A stretch of 28,278 bases of DNA from Cyclobacteriaceae bacterium (GCA_025363495.1 JANYDR010000069.1:1-28278), one strand, 5' to 3'; counted from the first letter of the stretch, positions 1 through 8,232 are shown. Numbers and translations: made by a program. The notes: generated by a model not told the origin, from the letters alone.

Positions 1-95
1 GTTTGCCAATAGGCAATTCCAGTTGTACCCCTGTGCTCAGTCTTCGGTACAGAATCCCATTGAAGTGTTTGAAAGGGGATGTTTTCAGAACTCAT
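1..95 (-). CDS. DHCW-type cupin fold protein, N-terminal fragment (runs off the window)
   Basis: An open frame starts at an ATG (complement of 93-95) and stays open to the left edge, giving 31 residues beginning MSSENIPFQTLQWDSVPKTE and continuing to an AYWQ motif. The IPF..T.W..VPKTEH.G..G.AYWQ pattern is what I remember from the N-terminus of small 'DHCW motif' cupins of about 100-110 residues. The metal- or ligand-binding barrel itself lies outside the window, so no function can be read. The start is only 2 nt after the stop codon of the methyltransferase gene (TAA CT ATG on the minus strand), so the two are very probably co-transcribed and translationally coupled. This gene is too short within the window to stand out as an ORF. 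The family call rests on recalled sequence pattern, not a search. Confidence 0.65.
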   Translation of the reverse strand, partial: MSSENIPFQTLQWDSVPKTEHRGTTGIAYWQ

Positions 96-97
96 AG

Positions 98-1321
98 TTA
101 TTTGACTCTTTCAGCGATCATTACGAACTTATTCTTATCACCCTGTGTGCAAATCAAATACTCTTCTCCTCCTTCTTTCAGCCCGGTTTTCTTTTTTATC
201 TCCTCCACGCTCAATGGAAAGTTACGAATGAGAATGTTAACGTGTCCTGTTTTAAAACGTTCTTTCAGTTTACTCGTAAGCTTTACATGCTCAATAACTT
301 TGAATATCCTTCCAGGAAAATCAACAAGACTATCTGATGTGTAGAGATGTGAGCTTGGCGCCAATTTTTTTAAGTGAAATTTCTCCGCAGTTCCCTTGAA
401 CGCACCTGCTTTTAAAATAGCCGCCGAAGGTTCATATAAATAAGCAAGAGGTGAAGAGAAAGAAACAACGGAGTTTTTTTCCTCTTTCAATGAAAACGAG
501 GTTTCATTAATCATTTCCCCGTAACGATTCAGTTCGACTGCCCAGATAGTTGGTTCTTCGGAAAAATCTTTCTGTAAAAGAAAAAGTAGCTCCTTGCATT
601 CATTTTCTACAGCCACGACTATCACTTGAACCACATTTTGCAACTCACTACATCCTTGCTGAATATCAAGTAATGGAGAAGTTTTTATAAGAACATAATC
701 AGCTTTCTCAAGAAGCTCTGATTGTAACTTCACAACATTCGGCTCACTGTCGGCAAGTTTGTAAACTCTTTGTGATGCTTTTCGCCGGGAAGGATCAATG
801 AAGATAAGATCAAGCCTTTCATCAAGCGTATCGAGATAGTCTTCCGCGGAGGCGTGATAGTGAGTGATATTATGTGTGTGCCCGCCATTTAATACTTTAT
901 GATTGTGCTTTGCCAGTTCACACAGGTAGCCTTCAGGTTCTACGTAATCGACATGTTGGGCCCGCTGACTCAGTGAGTGGGTATCAACCCCAAAACCTCC
1001 AGTGAGGTCAGCAACACTGACCACCTTCTGGTCATCTTTGATCAAGCTTCGAAGTAAAGCGAATTTAAATCTGGACGTCGCTTCTGAAGAACTTTGCTCA
1101 ACATTAATTGAAGGCGGATAGATGACTCCACGAGTATTATACCAGGTCGCAATCTTTGTTTTGGCTTTTTTTCTACCAACAAGTTGCTGAGCAATCGCTT
1201 CAGTGGGCACTCCCAGAACTTCACTTTGCTTTAATAGTAGCTTCTGAACATCCGCATTTTCATTTAAAAGGAGGAAGTCCTGAACGTCTTCTTTCAAAAG
1301 CGATTCTATAATGGATTGCAT
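98..1321 (-). CDS. THUMP-like class I SAM-dependent methyltransferase
   Basis: A 407-residue protein with a Rossmann-type methyltransferase core in the middle. The SAM-binding motif I is DLTGGFGVDT at residues 105-114, an acidic residue follows in VDYVEPE (about 126-130), and motif IV is DPSRR at 176-180. The N-terminal 90 residues are helical and probably help in substrate recognition; the last 70 residues (ILIRNFPLSVEEIKKKTGLK...) resemble the 'THUMP-like' C-terminal domain found on a Bacteroidota/Firmicutes family. THUMP-type domains usually present RNA, so an RNA methyltransferase is the natural inference, but the substrate is not known to me. It is preceded by a likely promoter at 1332-1360 and followed after 2 nt by the cupin gene. 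Confidence 0.85.
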   Translation of the reverse strand: MQSIIESLLKEDVQDFLLLNENADVQKLLLKQSEVLGVPTEAIAQQLVGRKKAKTKIATWYNTRGVIYPPSINVEQSSSEATSRFKFALLRSLIKDDQKVVSVADLTGGFGVDTHSLSQRAQHVDYVEPEGYLCELAKHNHKVLNGGHTHNITHYHASAEDYLDTLDERLDLIFIDPSRRKASQRVYKLADSEPNVVKLQSELLEKADYVLIKTSPLLDIQQGCSELQNVVQVIVVAVENECKELLFLLQKDFSEEPTIWAVELNRYGEMINETSFSLKEEKNSVVSFSSPLAYLYEPSAAILKAGAFKGTAEKFHLKKLAPSSHLYTSDSLVDFPGRIFKVIEHVKLTSKLKERFKTGHVNILIRNFPLSVEEIKKKTGLKEGGEEYLICTQGDKNKFVMIAERVK

Positions 1322-1331
1322 ATTGATTTAA

Positions 1332-1360
1332 TAAAGTTACTAATTCAGGGTTTATGTCAA
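1332..1360 (-). promoter_or_regulatory. Putative Bacteroidota-type promoter for the methyltransferase gene
   Basis: On the minus strand TTGACA (complement of 1355-1360) is followed, 18 nt after its TTG, by TAACTTTA (complement of 1332-1339). This fits the -33 TTG / -7 TAnnTTTG pattern of Bacteroidota primary sigma factors with one mismatch. It lies 10 nt upstream of the ATG at 1321. The -33 box falls in the loop of an inverted repeat (CAGGGTTT at 1346-1353 with AAACCCTG at 1371-1378), which could be incidental or could affect access. Confidence 0.35.
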
Positions 1361-1368
1361 GATGACAC

Positions 1369-1394
1369 AAAAACCCTGCCCCCAACGAGGGGGC
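1369..1394 (-). terminator. Possible Rho-independent terminator of the metal-efflux operon
   Basis: A 6-bp GC-only stem with a 5-nt loop (GCCCCC-TCGTT-GGGGGC on the minus strand, 1378-1394) is followed, after AGGG, by TTTTT (complement of 1369-1373). It stands out as GC-rich in AT-rich surroundings and sits downstream of the efflux operon, just ahead of the methyltransferase promoter. The 4-nt separation between stem and T-run is not ideal, so termination strength is uncertain. Confidence 0.35.
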
Positions 1395-1417
1395 CGCTGG
1401 GTCAATGCAAAATGAAA

Positions 1418-1482
1418 CACATACACATAGATTTAACATATTCGGCGAAATCCGCAATCCTATGTTTACTATGTTCTATGTG
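1418..1482. repeat. Imperfect inverted repeat built from CACATAG words
   Basis: The left arm (1418-1440) reads CACATA CACATAG ATTTAACATA. The right arm (1461-1482) reads TATGTTTACTATGTTCTATGTG, whose complement contains CACATAG, ACATAG and AACATA in the same order. The loop is the 20 nt at 1441-1460, which itself contains CGG...CCG. Each arm is made of near-identical short words, an architecture shared with the repeats at 17406 and 22283. It lies in the 182-bp gap between the NicO-like gene and the methyltransferase gene. Confidence 0.55.
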
Positions 1483-1503
1483 GTTAAAAAATTTCCGAAC
1501 TGA

Positions 1504-2118
1504 CTAGTGGAGAAGAAATGTTAAAATTCCCGTAAGTATTAGCGTCACGCCGGTAATGATACCAGCATTATGCTCCAATGAATGCCAGTTCATTTTTAAT
1601 AGACCACTATAAGAGAGCCGCACCCAGACAACCATTCCGCTAACAGAAACTATTGTATAGAGAAGGGCAAGCAAAGAAAACAGCCACAAGCCTTGAGCAC
1701 CTGCCACTAAAAAATAAGCTTCGATCTCAAAGCATGGAGAAAAAAACATGGCAGTCGCTAAAGACAAGATTATTTTTTTTTTATTCGGAGCTTGTTCAGG
1801 ACGGCCATGCATATGAAAGTGATGGTGCCGGCTATGCTGATAGATGTAGAAAAGACCTAATGCAATAAGAAGGGTCGGAGCTATATAGGAAGTGAAATTT
1901 TCTACCACAACAGCCAGTTCTGCACCAATAATGGCGAGTAGCACTCCAATTAATATAGTGCTGGCGGCATGCGCAAGGCCAGCTATGAATGTCACACGGG
2001 TTGTTTCGGATAAATCCCACTTCTCCTTTTTGCTGATTGCCAGAACGGGAAGCCAGTGATTAGGAATAATACCATGAAGAAGACTTAATACGATACTTCC
2101 AGTAATAAGGGAAATCAT
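1504..2118 (-). CDS. Polytopic membrane protein, NicO/UreH/LysE-superfamily-like, probably a metal-efflux accessory
   Basis: A 204-residue protein with about six hydrophobic segments. Conserved-looking polar residues sit in or near the membrane: HG at 15-16, PNHW at 19-22, GLAH at 47-50 and SPCFEIEAYF in the second half. A cytosolic or periplasmic loop at residues 95-104 is His-rich (HSRHHHFHMH), reminiscent of the His-rich loop of Ni/Co exporters of the RcnA (NicO) family. It is the last gene of the efflux operon, 38 nt after the adaptor gene. Metal transport is inferred from the His loop and position. It could alternatively belong to the UreH/DsbD-transmembrane or TauE-like groups, and I cannot separate these without a profile search. 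Confidence 0.6.
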   Translation of the reverse strand: MISLITGSIVLSLLHGIIPNHWLPVLAISKKEKWDLSETTRVTFIAGLAHAASTILIGVLLAIIGAELAVVVENFTSYIAPTLLIALGLFYIYQHSRHHHFHMHGRPEQAPNKKKIILSLATAMFFSPCFEIEAYFLVAGAQGLWLFSLLALLYTIVSVSGMVVWVRLSYSGLLKMNWHSLEHNAGIITGVTLILTGILTFLLH

Positions 2119-2156
2119 CGGTCGAAGTTAGTGAACTGGAAGACTGGATTATAAAA

Positions 2157-3332
2157 TCATTCTTCTTTGTTTTTCAACAGGGCCAGTAGCTCGTAGGTTC
2201 CCTTAATAACAATTGATTTATCCATTGAAGAGACAGGAATTTCAACGGTTGTGTATTTACCCTGTGAAACTCCAGTGACTATTTCAATCATAGTGAAGCG
2301 ATGCGTATCGGTATTGTCAGCAACGAATATAAAATCCTTGCCTTCAAAATTAACAACAGCTTCGCTTGGAAGTGCATTTGATGACTGCTGGTCCGTTTCA
2401 ATAATAGCACTGAAGTACATTCCCGGAATCAAACTGGTATCCTCATCCGTTAAATGACAATGGACTCTTACAGTGCGTTCAGGAGTTATCTCTTTTCCAA
2501 TGAGATAAACCTTTGCCAGTCGCTCCTTTGTTTCATTTGAAAGTGTTATCCGGACGGTTTGACCAACGACTAACTTTGAAATGTCTTTTTCGAATACTTG
2601 CGCTTCAGCATGAAGATGCTCGGTATCCACAATCCTTAGGAGTATGTCGGTTGGATTAACATGCATACCTATGTTCACGTTGACTTGCGTGAGAAACCCG
2701 GTAATAGGCGAATAAATAGAAATGGTATTTTTGATTTCGCCCGTTTCTATCTCGGCAGGATTAATACCAATCAATTTGAGTTTGGCCTTTAGTCCTTCAT
2801 ACTTCGCCTTTGTACTGAAATAATTTGATTTTGCTTGCTGAAGGGTTTTTCTAGCTGTTACATTTTCAGTTGATAACTCTTCCTGACGCTTATATTCCAG
2901 TGCGAGAAATTCCAACTGACTTTTACTATCCAGATAGTCCTGCTGCATCTGTATGTAATCGGGGTGTTCCATTACGAGAAGAAGCTGTCCTTTTTTTACT
3001 TTCATGCCCTGAAGTAGCTCCGTGAATTTAATGAACCCACCAAGAGGAGCCGAGATGGTTACCAGATTCTGAGGAGGTACGTCCAGCATTCCGTTAGCTT
3101 TGACGGTATTACTCATTTGTCGCTTCTCCACATGACCAAGCTGAATTTTAATGGCTTTTATTTGTTCATCCGACACGATGACTTCATTGGCTTTTGAATT
3201 TTCTGTTTTTGGTTTTTGATCACTACTGACCTGCGTTTGATCAGAAGATTTAGAACAGGAAAAGACAGAGAGGATTATAAGAGAATATAGTGTGGCGTAT
3301 TTCATTTCTTTTTTTGATTTATTATTAATCAT
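2157..3332 (-). CDS. czcB: CzcB-like RND efflux periplasmic adaptor (membrane fusion lipoprotein)
   Basis: A 391-residue periplasmic adaptor that would link the inner-membrane RND pump to the outer-membrane channel. A signal peptide ending in LSVFSC (a lipobox) suggests an inner-membrane lipoprotein. The split lipoyl/barrel-sandwich halves are visible as SAPLGGFIKFTELLQGMKVKKG and IYSPITGFLTQVNVNIGMHV, flanking a helical hairpin (roughly residues 115-185) with a Q/K-rich coiled coil. The beta-barrel follows. The annotated ATG overlaps the last base of the czcC stop (TAATG). A second ATG at residue 10 (complement of 3303-3305) gives a more typical signal peptide and may be the real start. There is no His-rich N-terminal extension. 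The name is by family resemblance. Confidence 0.9.
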   Translation of the reverse strand: MINNKSKKEMKYATLYSLIILSVFSCSKSSDQTQVSSDQKPKTENSKANEVIVSDEQIKAIKIQLGHVEKRQMSNTVKANGMLDVPPQNLVTISAPLGGFIKFTELLQGMKVKKGQLLLVMEHPDYIQMQQDYLDSKSQLEFLALEYKRQEELSTENVTARKTLQQAKSNYFSTKAKYEGLKAKLKLIGINPAEIETGEIKNTISIYSPITGFLTQVNVNIGMHVNPTDILLRIVDTEHLHAEAQVFEKDISKLVVGQTVRITLSNETKERLAKVYLIGKEITPERTVRVHCHLTDEDTSLIPGMYFSAIIETDQQSSNALPSEAVVNFEGKDFIFVADNTDTHRFTMIEIVTGVSQGKYTTVEIPVSSMDKSIVIKGTYELLALLKNKEE

Positions 3333-4561
3333 TAAAATTTTCCAAGCAGGAACTCGAGTTTTATTATTGACTGGTTGAACAGATTAAGGGCCATCAGGTA
3401 GTTTGACTTGATAAGAAGTGCGTTTTTGAGTGACTGTAGATATTCAATGTATCCTATTTCACCCCCGTGATACGCTTTGCGTGCTTGTGTTATTATGAGA
3501 TTGGCATTCTGCAAAGCGCTACTTTCATAATAGCTAAGACTTGCCTGGTTTTTATCAAACTCCTGAATTGCTTGTGAATAAGCACCTGTAAGTGATGTCT
3601 CAAAATATTCGGCATTCTTTCTTGTAGCCTCTTCTTGATAAGCAGCAGCTTTTGATCTTGCAACATGTGGTGCAAACCATATTGGAATTCCCAGCCCTAG
3701 TTGGAAGCCCTGAAAATGTTTATCGCGACTGAAAAACTGATCTTGTCCATTAATGTTTTGAATCCCGGTAAGGCTTTGATTGAAATACCCGAATATTATG
3801 TCAGGAAGAATTCTGTTTCGTTCCACTTTTTTGAATTGCTCGCTGATCATGACCTGCTGTTTTAGGTAGCCGAGTTGCGGATTACTTTGAAATGAGACAG
3901 CTTCATCGGGTGGCAACTGTCTTTCGAGAAGATCTGCCGCAATAACAGGGGTTTCACTTTTTAATAGTGCCTGAATGCGGGTCTGTGAAATCTGAACATC
4001 AGCTTCATTTTGTCTTGCAAGATTTTTTATCTCCATCAATTGCGTTTCTGCCGTTGTTTTTTCCAATAGATTGCTTTCGCCAGTCTTATAGCGCAAGGAT
4101 GATGCTTTAGAGAAATCGGTGTATAAACTGTCCTGAGATAGAAGCAATTTTTTTAAAGCCTCCTGGTAGAGAAGCTGCTCGTAAGCTGACTTCACGTCAA
4201 ACACAAGACTATTTTGTGTCGCAGCAAGATTTTTTTGAGATCCAATAACCTGTTCCTTGCCAAGTCTTACCTGCGAGCCCAGTGCGGTAGGAAAAGGAAC
4301 TGTCTGTGTTATTGTAAAATTATTATCTTGATAGATGGAATTGTACTGACCATGCATCCAGACAGCAGACGCCTTTCCGATGTCTGTGCCAGTTTTCTTA
4401 AGTTGCTTATAATATTCAACATGAAATTCAGCTGACTTGATCATCTGATTGTTTTGTAACGCCTTTTCCACCACTTGAACGCGTGTCATGGGTTGTCCGA
4501 AAGCCAATGAACTGGTGATGAGAATAAGAATGCTTAGTTTTTGAATTTTTAATTGCTTCAT
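3332..4561 (-). CDS. czcC: CzcC-like TolC-family outer-membrane efflux protein
   Basis: A 409-residue protein with a clear signal peptide (hydrophobic run to about residue 20, cleavage near AFG/Q) and the helix-rich TolC/OEP architecture. There are two long alpha-helical repeats with many Q, N, A and E residues, and an internal segment around FGYFNQSL likely to belong to the beta-barrel. It would form the outer-membrane and periplasmic exit duct for the RND pump. It lies 8 nt downstream of czcA and overlaps czcB by 1 nt, so the three subunits are made from one transcript. Confidence 0.9.
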   Translation of the reverse strand: MKQLKIQKLSILILITSSLAFGQPMTRVQVVEKALQNNQMIKSAEFHVEYYKQLKKTGTDIGKASAVWMHGQYNSIYQDNNFTITQTVPFPTALGSQVRLGKEQVIGSQKNLAATQNSLVFDVKSAYEQLLYQEALKKLLLSQDSLYTDFSKASSLRYKTGESNLLEKTTAETQLMEIKNLARQNEADVQISQTRIQALLKSETPVIAADLLERQLPPDEAVSFQSNPQLGYLKQQVMISEQFKKVERNRILPDIIFGYFNQSLTGIQNINGQDQFFSRDKHFQGFQLGLGIPIWFAPHVARSKAAAYQEEATRKNAEYFETSLTGAYSQAIQEFDKNQASLSYYESSALQNANLIITQARKAYHGGEIGYIEYLQSLKNALLIKSNYLMALNLFNQSIIKLEFLLGKF

Positions 4562-4569
4562 GGCTGATA

Positions 4570-7500
4570 TTAATTTTGCAATGACTTTTGAGTGACAGTT
4601 TCACTGCCGCTTTCATTTTCGAAATAAGTATAGAGTATAGGAAGGACAACCAATGTCAGAAGAGTAGCGGTTATCAATCCGCCGATAACAACTGTTGCCA
4701 ATGGGCGTTGAACTTCCGCCCCTGAACCGGAAGAAAGTGCCATCGGCAAAAAGCCAAGTGATGCAACGAGCGCGGTCATAAGCACTGGTCGCAACCTTAT
4801 TTCAGTTCCTCTGAGTACGATGTCATGAAGACTTAAATTCCCTTCGCTCTTTTGCCGGTTAAACTCTGCGATCAGCACAATGCCATTGAGAACGGCTACT
4901 CCAAATAATGCTATGAATCCTATGCCTGCTGAAATACTGAAGGGCATTCCTCTTAACCAGAGAGCCACAACACCGCCAATGGCCGAAAGTGGAATGGCAG
5001 AGTATATCAAAAGGCTTTGCCTCAGTGAATTAAACGTGAAGAAGAGCAAAAGAAATATCAATGCTAATGCCAGTGGGACAGCAACGATGAGACGTTGTTT
5101 TGCTTCTTCAAGATTCTTGAAAGATCCACCGTAGGTAGTGAAATATCCAGGCTCAAATTTTACTTGCGCAACAATTTTTTCATCGATCTCTTTCACGATA
5201 CTTTCAACATCACGACCACGGACGTTAAAACCAATCGAGATTCTTCGTTTTGCATCATCTCTCTGAATCTGGTTAAGCCCTACTTCGAACTCAATAGTGG
5301 CTAGTTGTTTTAAGGGGACGTTCAAACCTTTTGGTGTAGTGATGTATAACCCGCGGATATCATCGATATTCTCACGGCTTGTATTGGCAAGTCGCACGAC
5401 GAGGTCGAATCTTTTTTCGTTTTCAAATACCAGACCAGCCGGTTCACCGGAGAATGCGGTGCGTAATGTCCGGTTAGCATCTTCAATATTGAGACCAAAT
5501 CGTGCAAGCTCATCACGGTTGTATCGCACTACAATCTGGCGAAGGCCACCAATCGGTTCAACATATATATCCTGAGCACCGGTGACAGTGTGTGCGATTT
5601 GTCCTATGGCATCAGCGTAGTCGGCGAGATGCTTTAAATCTTCACCATAGACTTTTATAACAACATCCTGACGGGCCCCTGTCATTAATTCATTAAATCT
5701 CATTTGAATCGGCTGCTGAAATCCGTAGGAAACACCTGGCATTAGCTCGTGTAGTTTGGCAGCCATCTTTTCAGCAAGTTCATCGCGCGTGGAAGCACTG
5801 GTCCATTCATGATGCTCTTTTAAAATTACCATCAAATCGCTTGCTTCAAGCGACATGGGATCAGTAGGAATTTCCGAGCTGCCCATTTTGGCAACCACCT
5901 CTTTTACCTCCGGGAAGTTGTCCAACAATATCCTGGCACTTTTCTGTGTTGCTTCAATACTTTGAGTTAAGGAACTTCCAGTCATCACACGCGTATCCAC
6001 TGCAAAGTCACCTTCGTCAAGGGTGGGAATAAATTCTCCACCCAATGTGAAGAAAAGAGAACCACTAAGAATTAATGCAGCGATAGAACCTGAGAGTAGC
6101 CACATTCTGTGTTGTAAACAAAATTCAATGATGGGACGGTATACCCGGTGTATACGTTCGATAAGTGTATCCGATATATTTTTCTTATGAAATGTTTTTT
6201 TACTTAACATCAATGAGGAAATCATTGGTACGTAAGTAAGTGACAGGATTAGTGCGCCGATGACTGAAAAAGATACAGTCTGGGCCATCGGCCTAAACAT
6301 TTTTCCTTCAATCCCCACAAGAGAGAGAATAGGTATGTAAACAATAAGGATAATGATTTGTGCGAACGCCGCGGATCTCATCATTTTACTTGCCGCCATT
6401 TCCACTTCTCCATTCATTTCATCCTGCGAAAGTTTTCGTTCAATACCTGAAAGACTGAGGTGATGCATTGTTGCTTCCACAATAATTACCGCACCGTCTA
6501 CAATAAGTCCAAAATCAATAGCGCCAAGGCTCATTAGATTTCCAGATACGCCAAAAAGGTTCATCATAATGATGGCAAAGAGCATTGACAATGGAATCAC
6601 GGAAGCAACGATTAGGCCTGCCCTAAGATTTCCTAATAGAAGGACCAACACAAATACAACGATCAAAGCTCCTTCCGCAAGGTTCCGTGTTACCGTAGCG
6701 ATGGCGTTGTTGACCAGTTTTGTTCTGTCAAGAAATGCATAAATCTCAACCCCTTCGGGTAACGTTTTTTGGATTTGAGCAATACGCTCCTTTACGTTTG
6801 CTATTACCTCAGATGAGTTCGCATTTTTAAGCATCATTACAACAGCGCCGGCCACCTCTCCAGAGTCATTGTAGGTTACTGCGCCGTAGCGTGTGGCGTG
6901 TCCATATCGAATAATTGCGACGTCCCTTATTAAAACAGGCAATCCGTTAGTACTATTCTTAATGACGATTTGCTCGATGTCATTTGTTGTTTGAATAAGA
7001 CCTTCGCTTCTGATAAAAAAGGCGTAGGGCTTTTGATCAATGTACGCGCCACCTGTGTTCTGATTATTTTTTTGAAGCGCAATGAAGATATCTTCGATCG
7101 TTATATTGGTGCTGCGAAGACGTTCCGGTTGTACGGCAATCTCATACTGCTTCAATTCTCCACCCCAACTTGCTACATCAGCCACTCCTGCCACTCCCAG
7201 TAATTGTCGTCTGACAATCCAGTCCTGGATAGTACGAAGGTACATCGCATTAAACTTTTCTTCATAACCTTTTTTAGGCCTGACTACATATTGATAGATT
7301 TCTCCAAGTCCCGTAGTGAGCGGGGCCAATTCAGGTGAACCAACACCCGCGGGAATTAAACTTCTTGCCTGATTGAGTCGCTCGTTTACTTGTTGCCGTG
7401 CCCAGTAAACATCCGTGTTATCATTGAACACAATGGTAACAACAGACAAACCAAACCTTGAAAAAGATCTTATTTCTGTAATACCCGGTATGGTGGCCAT

Positions 7501-7716
7501 CGTTTGCTCAACCGGAAAGGTGACAAGGCGTTCAACTTCCGGACCGGCTAACGTAGGAGACACTGTGATAACCTGTACCTGATTGTTAGTAATATCCGGT
7601 ACCGCATCGATCGGTAATTGTGAAACCGAATAACTACCCCAAGCAATCAACGCCAGCATGGCTAGCGCGATGATAAGTTTATTATGAATAGAAAAATGAA
7701 TAATGCGATCCAGCAT
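4570..7716 (-). CDS. czcA: CzcA-like heavy-metal efflux RND transporter
   Basis: A 1048-residue inner-membrane proton/metal antiporter of the HME-RND family, at the usual length of about 1040. The hallmark transmembrane-4 motif DFGLIVDGAVIIVE spans residues 401-414, so the three acidic residues known to be essential in CzcA (Asp, Asp, Glu near 402, 408 and 415) are present at D401, D407 and E414. DFGxxxDGAV is typical of Co/Zn/Cd/Ni pumps; Cu/Ag pumps such as CusA carry a different motif here. The usual final Asn of VEN is Ala. The exact metal is an inference. The gene follows a 147-bp leader containing a hairpin (7818-7850) and is preceded by the small exported protein gene. Confidence 0.95.
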   Translation of the reverse strand: MLDRIIHFSIHNKLIIALAMLALIAWGSYSVSQLPIDAVPDITNNQVQVITVSPTLAGPEVERLVTFPVEQTMATIPGITEIRSFSRFGLSVVTIVFNDNTDVYWARQQVNERLNQARSLIPAGVGSPELAPLTTGLGEIYQYVVRPKKGYEEKFNAMYLRTIQDWIVRRQLLGVAGVADVASWGGELKQYEIAVQPERLRSTNITIEDIFIALQKNNQNTGGAYIDQKPYAFFIRSEGLIQTTNDIEQIVIKNSTNGLPVLIRDVAIIRYGHATRYGAVTYNDSGEVAGAVVMMLKNANSSEVIANVKERIAQIQKTLPEGVEIYAFLDRTKLVNNAIATVTRNLAEGALIVVFVLVLLLGNLRAGLIVASVIPLSMLFAIIMMNLFGVSGNLMSLGAIDFGLIVDGAVIIVEATMHHLSLSGIERKLSQDEMNGEVEMAASKMMRSAAFAQIIILIVYIPILSLVGIEGKMFRPMAQTVSFSVIGALILSLTYVPMISSLMLSKKTFHKKNISDTLIERIHRVYRPIIEFCLQHRMWLLSGSIAALILSGSLFFTLGGEFIPTLDEGDFAVDTRVMTGSSLTQSIEATQKSARILLDNFPEVKEVVAKMGSSEIPTDPMSLEASDLMVILKEHHEWTSASTRDELAEKMAAKLHELMPGVSYGFQQPIQMRFNELMTGARQDVVIKVYGEDLKHLADYADAIGQIAHTVTGAQDIYVEPIGGLRQIVVRYNRDELARFGLNIEDANRTLRTAFSGEPAGLVFENEKRFDLVVRLANTSRENIDDIRGLYITTPKGLNVPLKQLATIEFEVGLNQIQRDDAKRRISIGFNVRGRDVESIVKEIDEKIVAQVKFEPGYFTTYGGSFKNLEEAKQRLIVAVPLALALIFLLLFFTFNSLRQSLLIYSAIPLSAIGGVVALWLRGMPFSISAGIGFIALFGVAVLNGIVLIAEFNRQKSEGNLSLHDIVLRGTEIRLRPVLMTALVASLGFLPMALSSGSGAEVQRPLATVVIGGLITATLLTLVVLPILYTYFENESGSETVTQKSLQN

Positions 7717-7817
7717 GGTTTCTTATTTGCAGCATCAGCAATCAGGAACACATACAGAACAGTACATTGAGTACCATACTGGATTACAGAAAGCTTTTGC
7801 TAATTCAGTAAAAGATG

Positions 7818-7850
7818 AATTATCCTCAAGATGAAGTGAAGAGGATTATT
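7818..7850 (-). other. Hairpin between the small leader gene and czcA
   Basis: The arms AATTATCCTC (7818-7827) and GAGGATTATT (7841-7850) pair at 9 of 10 positions, around a 13-nt loop. On the minus strand the hairpin begins 13 nt after the stop codon of the small exported protein gene. No strong T-run follows, so it is not a textbook terminator. It could be an attenuator, an mRNA processing or stability element, or chance. Confidence 0.3.
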
Positions 7851-7863
7851 AAATTATAAGAAA

Positions 7864-8232
7864 CTAAATCTTAGGCGGCTGGAAAATTTTGTCGAGGTAG
7901 GAGGAATGAAAAGAAGAGTTGTTAAAAAAATGAAGAGGCTTGCTCGGCGTCATGGCCGAAAGAGTGAGCGTTATTTTTTGTGAAGGAAGAACCGTGAATG
8001 ATACGGCAGATGAGTGATGACAATCTTTAAACGGTAAGCTCATGTCTGTGTCATCATGAGGAACATCGGTTTTGTAATGCATCACCAGAAAATCCCAAAA
8101 GCTCATTTCCTGAACTTGCGCTTGATGTTCGGTGTAATGCTCTACCAGCAAAGGCAAACGCAATACCTGATGAAACTCTGTTGAGCCAATCAGGTAAGCA
8201 GCGAGTAAAACAATGACAATCTTTGCTTTCAC
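7864..8232 (-). CDS. Small exported or membrane-anchored His/Asp-rich protein heading the metal-efflux operon
   Basis: From a GTG start (complement of 8230-8232) the protein has 122 residues. It begins VKAKIVIVLLAAYLIGSTEF, a signal peptide or anchor, followed by LPLLVEHYTEHQ, then FLVMHYKTDVPHDDTDMSLPFKDCHH, and a hydrophobic C-terminal half. An upstream ATG at 8298 would add 22 residues and overlap the radical SAM gene by 47 nt. I prefer the GTG because the signal peptide then sits at the N-terminus and the overlap disappears. From memory, similar small proteins with EHY.EH and LPFK..H motifs stand ahead of CzcA/CusA genes in many Bacteroidota, but I know of no defined function. The His/Asp clusters suggest periplasmic metal binding, which is an inference. 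Confidence 0.7.
   Translation of the reverse strand: MKAKIVIVLLAAYLIGSTEFHQVLRLPLLVEHYTEHQAQVQEMSFWDFLVMHYKTDVPHDDTDMSLPFKDCHHSSAVSFTVLPSQKITLTLSAMTPSKPLHFFNNSSFHSSYLDKIFQPPKI

Noticed and set aside
4570..7716. Copper/silver (CusA-type) assignment for the RND pump
   Set aside because: Transmembrane helix 4 has DFGxxxDGAV with D401, D407 and E414, the divalent-cation pattern, not the Cu/Ag type.
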